A stretch of 12,500 nt of DNA from NCBI GenBank assembly GCA_913062735.1, contig CAJXWI010000023.1, forward strand, positions 1 through 12,500. The letters are read 5' to 3'. The first letter of the stretch is position 1. Every line of letters starts with the position of its first letter. This DNA is from an uncultured Arcobacter sp. (lineage in GTDB: Bacteria > Campylobacterota > Campylobacteria > Campylobacterales > Arcobacteraceae). The translations under genes were made by a program, and so were the position numbers. The notes beneath the pieces are model-generated. The model was not told the origin of the DNA and ran no database searches. It worked only from the letters and a program-made list of their open reading frames with translations. Below are positions 6,692 to 12,500 of the stretch, one piece after another.

Positions 6692-9600
6692 AGGAAGTAA
6701 AACAGATGATAATATTGATTCTGTTTGTTTTTTTTTGATTCTCTAACTCTGTAACATCTGTAAACACAGCAGATCTGATGGTGCCATTTTCAATTGGCAT
6801 AACAGCAGCAGTGACACTAAAAATTCTTTGTATATTATTTTTAATGATAAGTGCTTGATGATTTAACTCTTCATGTGAGATAACATAGTCAATCCATGAT
6901 ACGCCTTCCATGTCTTTTTGTAAATAGTGATTACTCTTGTCTATTTCAAATCTATCACTGATGCAATCATGATAGTTTGTAAATTCCTCCATACGTTCTA
7001 GGTTGAAGAATCGTAAAAACTTTTTATTGACACTTCTCAGTTTTTTACCATCAGTTGTAATAACCATTTGCTCTTGTGAATCAAGAAGTGCATCTAAGAA
7101 CTGTTTGTTTTGCTCGATTTCTTTTTCTAAGAGTTTACGCTGTGTTATATCTCTTACTACAGCATAAACGTGGGGCTCATTGTTCAATTTAATTGAAGAT
7201 AGAATAACTTCTGCATCAAAAACTTCGTTAGTGTCAAGTCGTTTATGTTTCCATTCAAATAATGTATAGCCTTTTTCAAGTGCTGTCTTAATTTTTACAG
7301 GTGCAAGTATGTCTGAACGTTCTCCACTTTCTTGAAATGCAGGAGAAAAATCAGAGGGTACAGTATTTATAAATTCATTTTGATTTTTAATACCAAATAA
7401 CTCTAAAGTTTTTTGGTTACAGTTTATGTATTGACCATTTTTTATAATGCTAATACTATCAGGAGCTGCATCAAATAGCGTCACAAATCTTTTTTCTGAT
7501 TCATTTAATTCCGCAGTTCTCCTTTCAACTTTAATTTCAAGATTGGCACTTAGTTCTTCCACTTCTTTTTTTGATGTAATATCATGCCTTATAGCACTAT
7601 ACCCTATAGGATTTCCATCAAAATCAAGTTCTGGTGTGATTACCGTATCAACCCAATAAAACCCACCACCCTTTTTTTCATTTTTGACTTCACCTCTCCA
7701 AATATTTCCTTTTTTAATGGTTTGCCATAAATCTTGGAAAACTGCTTTTGGCATATCTGGGTGTCTTACTATGTTTTGTGGCTTACCTATTAACTCTCCA
7801 TTGGTATAACCACTGACTTCACAAAATGCTTTACTGGCATAAGTGATGATTCCTTTTAAGTTTGTTTTAGATGCAATTACATTTTCATCAAAAGAACTTA
7901 ACAGTGTTGTAAGTTCTGACGTTTTTTCTGCAACTTTTCTTTTAAGTTTATAATTTGTATAAGTAGCAAACCCAATAACTAAAAACCCAATTCCAACTAT
8001 TTGAAAAATCAGTATCCAATCTGTTTTTTCTTCAACTGTGATGGCAGTCCATTTATGATGGATATCAGATAAGTCTTTTTTACTTATTGAACTTAATGCT
8101 TTGTCTATAATGGCTACTACTTCTTTAGGCCAATCACTTCTAATAGCAACTTTTAGATTAAGATTATAATTTGTTTTAGTAGCAATTCGTAAATCTTTAA
8201 AATCCATTCTGTTAATATAGTATTTTGCAGTAGCTGCATTGACAACAAAAACATCCATACTTTTACTTTGAATTTTTTCAAAACCTTCTTTTGTTGATTT
8301 TACAGTTAACAAGGGAATGTGAGGTTGCTCTTTTTTTAAAGTATCGTGAATAGAATAATCTTCAACAACAGCCACTCTTTTATTTTTCAAGGCATTAAAC
8401 GTTTCAAAGTAATCACTATTATCCTCAACCCTTGTTACAAATACATAAGGTGTTTTGTAGATACTTTTTTTTGTAAATTGCATGTAAGTTGATTTTTCAT
8501 CTGTTTGATTAATACCACTGTACATATCAACTTCTCTATTTTTTGCTTTTACAACAGCATCTTTCCAATTATCAACACTGACAGAAGTAAACTCAATACC
8601 GCTTTTTTGAGCCACAATATTCAAAATGTCTGAAATCATACCCGCGTGTTGTTCAAGCTCATTTTTCCACTCAAAAGGTGCCCAATCTGGGTCATATACA
8701 TATTTGATAGGTATTTTTTTATCTAACCATGTTTGTTCAAGTTTGGTGACTTTTATTTTTCTGTTTTCACCAACCCATCTAGACATAACATTTCTTTTTT
8801 CTTCAAAAGATATGCTGTCTAGTGCCTTTTGTAAAATAGTTTGGAGTATTGGTTCGTCCATTTTTGAGAAAAAGTGCAATTGAGCTGCCTTATAATCATT
8901 TTGAGAGATTCCTTTAAGTCCAGATATAAGTTGATCTTGGATTTTATACTGAACTGCAATTTGCCCATCAAAGAGTGCATCAATTTCTCCGCTTAAAACT
9001 TTTTTGATTGAATCTTCTAAGTCTATTGTATTGACTATATTAATCTTTGGAAATTTTTTTCTTATTTTTGGAATAGTTCCAAATCCATTAGGTATGGCCA
9101 ATGTTTTACCATTTAAATCACTCATGGAATTAATGCCAAAATTATCTTCTTTGATATAAATATAATCAAGCATTTTGTAATAACCCTTTGAATATAGACC
9201 ATAAGTTGCCCGCTCATCTGTATAATAAGTAGCTGGCAGTAAATCAATTTTCTTATTTTTAAAATCATTTAAAAGAGGTTCCCACAAATCATTAATTACT
9301 TCTATATTTAATCCTGTCTTTTCTATTACTAACTTTAAAATATCCCCTGAAATACCATCAATATCACTTCCTGTATTGGTAAAAATAACAGGTGCCCATT
9401 GCTCAACTCCAACTTTTATTTTATTCTCTGCAATCCACTTTTTCTCATTAAATGTTAGTGCAATTTTTTTTGTATTTTTTGAAGTATTGTTAAATAACCA
9501 TTTATTTTCTATTTGATCAATCTCTTCATCACTTAAGGCAATCAGTGCTTTATTAAAAATAGAAACAAGTTCTGGCCAATCTTTTCTAATACCTATATAA

Positions 9601-12143
9601 AGTGGTAATGAGTTTGTATCCCAACCAACTGTCCCTCCTGGGATTATATTGGAAATTGAGTGTTTCTTGGTGTAATAATTTACAACTGCATTTATATCAA
9701 TAAATGCATCTGCTTTACCTATTGAGACTGCTCGGATAGTTTCTAGCGTATCATTTGTTTGTAATAGTTTTATATTTGGATGTTTTTTCAATTTCTCTTC
9801 ATAATAAAAGCCTTTTGGAATGGCAAAGGTTTTTCCGTAAAGGTCCTCGATTTTACTCATCTTACTAGCATCACTTTTTATGAAAATCGATTCTAATATT
9901 TCGGTATAAGGTTCAGTGAAATTTAAAAACTCTTCTCTTTGTTTGGATTTTGCTATATTTAGCATGACATCAAGTTCTTTTTTCTTGATATTCTCAGTGA
10001 ATTCATTCCATGATGGCCCCGTAATAAACTCAATTTTTAAACCAGCTTTTTGGGCCAATAGTTTAATATAATCAATGGATAATCCTCTTGGCCTATTTCT
10101 ATCATAAAAATTATAAGGAGCCCAAGTTTTTTCATTATGAACTTTAATTATTGGATGTTTGTTTATAAATTCTTTTTCTTTACTTGTAAGTTTTAAATAA
10201 GATTTATTTATTAATGAAAATTTTTGATACGATTTTTTGATTTCTTTTAAATCAATTGGCTTAAGTTTATAAAATACTTTTAAATTTGGGATTAAATCTT
10301 TCTCTCCCAGTATAAAATTCTTTTTGTAAAAGATTTTAAGACTACCAATATTTAAAGGATTGCCATCATCTGAATAAAAAACTTTTTTTTCTATACTTGG
10401 TAATAATGAATCATGTATCTTTGCATTTACTCCGCTCATTACTTTGTCATCATGTTTATGCAGGGATACTACTTTATTATTTGATGATTCATCAAATACT
10501 TCTATATGCACAATACCTGGATGATTGAAAAATTGAGTAAGCACTTCTTTTAGTTCATCCACTCTATCAGAAAATATAAATCTTCCTGAGATATCTGCAA
10601 TAATATTTGAGTACTTTAATAGTGGTCTAATATCTTGAGTTAAATAGAAGTCAACAATTTCTTTATATCTACCACTTTGTTTTATTTTTTCCAATCCATC
10701 GTTAAAGATATCTCTGTGTTTCTTGTTTTTGAATTTAATGCCACTATTGGATGCTAGTGGAAGTATTTTGTGAAAAGTATATTCATCTTTTTTGTTGAAG
10801 TCTAGTTTGTACCACTTAAAAATAAATTTATCAACAATAATCACTTTAAATTTTTTGTCAAAAAACAGTTTATGTTGTTCTTTTTGAGAATTTTGGTCAT
10901 GATATTTCGATTTATATATTCCATCTTTTGGGTTAAAATAGTGATAAAATTTTTTACCCAAGTCATTATACGCATTCTTCCACGAGATAAAATCATATTT
11001 ACCAAGGTCTTCCATTGAGTTAATTTGTATATTGTCTGCTTTTCTAGTAATGGCAAAATCTTCATATAAACTGTATCTATCAGAATAAAAACTTCCATCA
11101 TCACTGCTTGTTACAGATGCTACTGCATCAAACTTTGGATTTGTTTGCAAGAGTCTTTCCATGGTGGTTTTTGACATTTGATGAATATTTACTTTATATC
11201 CTTGTAGTGCAAATATCTCTTTAACCAAATCAACCTCGATACCTTTTGAACTTGTTTTTCCAAACATATAAGGTGGTCTATCGTAATGAAAAGCCATGTT
11301 TAGTTCTTTTTTTTCTTTTGATTTTTCATTGCCAATATATTTATTTAAAATATTATTTCTTTCGTCAATAGTAATTGAATCCAATGCTTTTTGTAAGATA
11401 TTTCTTAATATCAACCAATCTTTTCTCACACCTATTGCTAAAACGGAACCTTTGTTTTGGGTTCGTGCGTGAAATGTTAGATTGGTGATAAAGTCCTTTC
11501 TTATGATATAGTTTACAACAGCTTTATTTCCTACATAAGCATCTACATCACCTCTTGAAACTGCATCTAGTGCATCTGAGGTATTGTCATAATCTACTAT
11601 GGTTACTCCTGGTGCAATCTCTTTTAATAGTTTTGAAGTTAAGTAACCTTTTTCTATGGCAACTTTTTTATCAAATAACATTTTTTCACTTTTATAATAA
11701 ATAGGAGAATTTATTTGTGTAACAATCGCTTTGGGTATGGTTATATAAGGTGATGTAAAATGATAAAATTCTTTTCTTTTTTCCGTAGGAGTGATATCCA
11801 ACATAGCATCAATTTTTTTACTTTTGAGATTATCTAAACTATTTTTAAAACTATTTGGGTGAATTTTTAAAATTCCACCCAGTCTTTTATTTAAAAGTTC
11901 AATGAAATCAACACCTAGACCTTTTGGAATCTTGTTTTCATCTACGTAGTTTAATGGTGCCCAATTATTTTGAATAGCAATTTTTACTTTGGGATGATTG
12001 TTTATCCAATCTTTTTCTTTGAGAGAGAGTTTCAAAATATCAACTTTTTGATTTTGAACTTTTTTATCATTATGTTCTGAAGCAAATAAAGATATAAATG
12101 AAACAATAAATATAAATAATAGTTTGAATAAATGTTTACACAT
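6675..12143 (-). CDS. Giant sensor: five SBP_bac_3 domains, one membrane helix, three PAS domains
   Basis: 1822 residues as sequenced. Order: signal peptide (1-21, hydrophobic then ASEHND); Venus-flytrap domains 1 (about 45-272), 2 (278-504), 3 (652-885), 4 (896-1126) and 5 (1130-1366); a membrane helix (about 1376-1396); PAS1 (1415-1523), PAS2 (1548-1667) and PAS3 (1678-1800). Domains 1, 3, 4 and 5 open with a similar 'E(K/Q).W(I/L)' lead and a 'WAP' motif; domain 2 lacks the lead. Residues 505-640 are a further, unassigned periplasmic module. SBP_bac_3 domains bind amino acids and related solutes, so it likely senses ligands in the periplasm and signals to the phosphatase. PAS1 is Aer-like (AFCEVSGYT, IVRHPDMP). 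ATG chosen for AAGGAA 5-10 nt upstream and the signal peptide. The last 17 residues, after K1805, are out-of-frame translation beyond an A9 run. Confidence 0.88.
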   Translation of the reverse strand: MCKHLFKLLFIFIVSFISLFASEHNDKKVQNQKVDILKLSLKEKDWINNHPKVKIAIQNNWAPLNYVDENKIPKGLGVDFIELLNKRLGGILKIHPNSFKNSLDNLKSKKIDAMLDITPTEKRKEFYHFTSPYITIPKAIVTQINSPIYYKSEKMLFDKKVAIEKGYLTSKLLKEIAPGVTIVDYDNTSDALDAVSRGDVDAYVGNKAVVNYIIRKDFITNLTFHARTQNKGSVLAIGVRKDWLILRNILQKALDSITIDERNNILNKYIGNEKSKEKKELNMAFHYDRPPYMFGKTSSKGIEVDLVKEIFALQGYKVNIHQMSKTTMERLLQTNPKFDAVASVTSSDDGSFYSDRYSLYEDFAITRKADNIQINSMEDLGKYDFISWKNAYNDLGKKFYHYFNPKDGIYKSKYHDQNSQKEQHKLFFDKKFKVIIVDKFIFKWYKLDFNKKDEYTFHKILPLASNSGIKFKNKKHRDIFNDGLEKIKQSGRYKEIVDFYLTQDIRPLLKYSNIIADISGRFIFSDRVDELKEVLTQFFNHPGIVHIEVFDESSNNKVVSLHKHDDKVMSGVNAKIHDSLLPSIEKKVFYSDDGNPLNIGSLKIFYKKNFILGEKDLIPNLKVFYKLKPIDLKEIKKSYQKFSLINKSYLKLTSKEKEFINKHPIIKVHNEKTWAPYNFYDRNRPRGLSIDYIKLLAQKAGLKIEFITGPSWNEFTENIKKKELDVMLNIAKSKQREEFLNFTEPYTEILESIFIKSDASKMSKIEDLYGKTFAIPKGFYYEEKLKKHPNIKLLQTNDTLETIRAVSIGKADAFIDINAVVNYYTKKHSISNIIPGGTVGWDTNSLPLYIGIRKDWPELVSIFNKALIALSDEEIDQIENKWLFNNTSKNTKKIALTFNEKKWIAENKIKVGVEQWAPVIFTNTGSDIDGISGDILKLVIEKTGLNIEVINDLWEPLLNDFKNKKIDLLPATYYTDERATYGLYSKGYYKMLDYIYIKEDNFGINSMSDLNGKTLAIPNGFGTIPKIRKKFPKINIVNTIDLEDSIKKVLSGEIDALFDGQIAVQYKIQDQLISGLKGISQNDYKAAQLHFFSKMDEPILQTILQKALDSISFEEKRNVMSRWVGENRKIKVTKLEQTWLDKKIPIKYVYDPDWAPFEWKNELEQHAGMISDILNIVAQKSGIEFTSVSVDNWKDAVVKAKNREVDMYSGINQTDEKSTYMQFTKKSIYKTPYVFVTRVEDNSDYFETFNALKNKRVAVVEDYSIHDTLKKEQPHIPLLTVKSTKEGFEKIQSKSMDVFVVNAATAKYYINRMDFKDLRIATKTNYNLNLKVAIRSDWPKEVVAIIDKALSSISKKDLSDIHHKWTAITVEEKTDWILIFQIVGIGFLVIGFATYTNYKLKRKVAEKTSELTTLLSSFDENVIASKTNLKGIITYASKAFCEVSGYTNGELIGKPQNIVRHPDMPKAVFQDLWQTIKKGNIWRGEVKNEKKGGGFYWVDTVITPELDFDGNPIGYSAIRHDITSKKEVEELSANLEIKVERRTAELNESEKRFVTLFDAAPDSISIIKNGQYINCNQKTLELFGIKNQNEFINTVPSDFSPAFQESGERSDILAPVKIKTALEKGYTLFEWKHKRLDTNEVFDAEVILSSIKLNNEPHVYAVVRDITQRKLLEKEIEQNKQFLDALLDSQEQMVITTDGKKLRSVNKKFLRFFNLERMEEFTNYHDCISDRFEIDKSNHYLQKDMEGVSWIDYVISHEELNHQALIIKNNIQRIFSVTAAVMPIENGTIRSAVFTDVTELENQKKTNRINIIICFTSYVNHI
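6728..6736 (-). other. A9 run at the junction of the sensor and phosphatase frames (frameshift site)
   Basis: Nine consecutive A on the minus strand interrupt what otherwise reads as one gene. The sensor frame enters as GAG AAT CAA AAA AAA A; the phosphatase frame leaves as CAA ACA GAA TCA. With eight A the protein reads TELENQKKQTESILSSVLLP without a stop, giving 1805 + 395 = 2200 residues. With nine, the sensor stops at 6675-6677. It may be a slippage or phase-variation site, a mutation or a read error. Confidence 0.8.
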
Positions 12144-12393
12144 AAAATTCCTTTTTAAATAACAACACGTAATTAAAAAAATAACTAATATATGACTGTA
12201 ATGTTTTGCAAATTGAATAAATCATAACATAATAATTATATATTATATAGTTATTTATATATTTAAAATAAATTTTTTTAAATTAAAAAAATAACATTAT
12301 TTACCACAATTTTGACACAAAAAATATATAAAATATGTTGTATGATATGTAACAATAAAATTATTTTTTATTTCCAGATGAAAGAGACTTAAT
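12144..12393. promoter_or_regulatory. AT-rich divergent promoter region
   Basis: This 250-bp gap separates the sensor operon (minus) from a receptor gene (plus) and has almost no G or C. On the minus strand two TATAAT hexamers occur at 12235-12240 and 12242-12247, candidates for the operon promoter with a leader of about 85-95 nt. A perfect 10-bp inverted repeat of A/T tracts with a 1-nt centre spans 12272-12292. No open frame of note was seen. The sequence is so AT-rich that chance -10 matches are expected. Confidence 0.5.
12312..12346 (+). promoter_or_regulatory. Candidate promoter of the receptor gene
   Basis: TTGACA (12312-12317) is an exact -35. A TATGTT at 12334-12339 has a 16-nt spacer; a better -10, TATGAT at 12341-12346, has a 23-nt spacer and would have to work without that -35. 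Either places the start of transcription about 40-50 nt before the ATG at 12394. Confidence 0.4.
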
Positions 12394-12500
12394 ATGAAAA
12401 AGTATGACATTCGAACAAATCTAATTTTTGGCTACTCCGCAGTTTTTCTTTTGATGTTATCTGTGTCGGTCATTGCCTACAATAGTATAAAATCAATGGT
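12394..12500 (+). CDS. N-terminal fragment of a membrane receptor, probably a methyl-accepting chemotaxis protein
   Basis: 35 codons are visible before the window ends. The sequence begins MKKYDIRTNLIFGYSAVFLL and continues through a hydrophobic stretch to AYNSIKSM. A short basic start (about residues 1-8) followed by one long helix (about 9-28) and then a polar helix start is typical of 4-helix-bundle chemotaxis transducers ('IRTKLI.GF...L'), although histidine kinases and membrane cyclases can start the same way. A purine-rich GAAAGAGA at 12380-12387 can serve as the ribosome binding site. The ATG at 12378 is not the start because it meets a stop after four codons. Its divergent placement beside a solute-sensing operon fits a taxis or lifestyle role, by inference only. 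Confidence 0.7.
   Translation, partial: MKKYDIRTNLIFGYSAVFLLMLSVSVIAYNSIKSM

Noticed and set aside
8626..8883. 85-codon + strand frame inside the sensor gene
   Set aside because: Antisense to flytrap domains 4-5, with no start signal or recognisable product.
10841..11104. 87-codon minus-strand frame inside the sensor gene, considered as a sign of another frameshift
   Set aside because: The sensor frame is continuous here and encodes flytrap domain 2 with sensible residues; the alternative frame is a shadow.
6675..12143. Sensor gene as a string of ABC-transporter binding proteins
   Set aside because: The flytrap domains form one frame with a single signal peptide, then a membrane helix and PAS domains, and no permease or ATPase gene is present.
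12378..12392. ATG with four codons then a stop just before the receptor gene, considered as a leader peptide
   Set aside because: Four codons only, with no attenuator-like structure nearby; its purines more likely serve as the ribosome site of the receptor gene.

Overview
The base composition (strongly AT-rich, poly-A/T runs, codons ending in A or T) and the protein families point to a Campylobacterota genome of the Arcobacter type. This assignment is inferred from style and family content, not from a marker gene. No RNA gene, insertion sequence or CRISPR array was seen.

Left part (1-2420): the last 57 codons of a BCCT-family osmolyte transporter end on the + strand at a hairpin. They converge on a two-gene minus-strand unit, an AraC-type regulator followed by a DMT/EamA exporter. 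A small + strand gene for an unrecognised single-membrane-segment protein (TTG start) is divergent from the araC-type gene.

Central part (2448-12143, all minus strand): one long, tightly packed signalling operon. In transcription order it holds a giant sensor (signal peptide, five tandem SBP_bac_3 Venus-flytrap domains, one membrane segment, three PAS domains), a PAS plus SpoIIE/PP2C phosphatase, a stand-alone CheY-like receiver, a SiaB-like kinase (DUF6272), a SiaC-like switch protein (DUF1987), an HD-GYP c-di-GMP phosphodiesterase with an N-terminal coiled coil, and a coiled-coil protein with a degenerate GGDEF domain. This matches the Pseudomonas SiaABCD partner-switch logic (phosphatase SiaA and kinase SiaB set the phosphorylation of SiaC, which controls the cyclase SiaD). 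Here the c-di-GMP output is an HD-GYP phosphodiesterase plus an apparently dead GGDEF protein instead of an active cyclase.

The most important local observation is a run of nine A (minus strand) at 6728-6736, between the sensor and the phosphatase. Dropping one A joins the two frames into a single protein of 2200 residues and restores the start of the fourth PAS domain. As sequenced, the sensor ends in 17 out-of-frame residues and the phosphatase would start inside a PAS domain without a visible ribosome binding site. This may be a phase-variable or slippage site, a real mutation, or a sequencing error.

Right end (12144-12500): a very AT-rich divergent promoter region with a perfect A/T-tract inverted repeat, then the first 35 codons of a + strand membrane receptor, probably a chemotaxis transducer.
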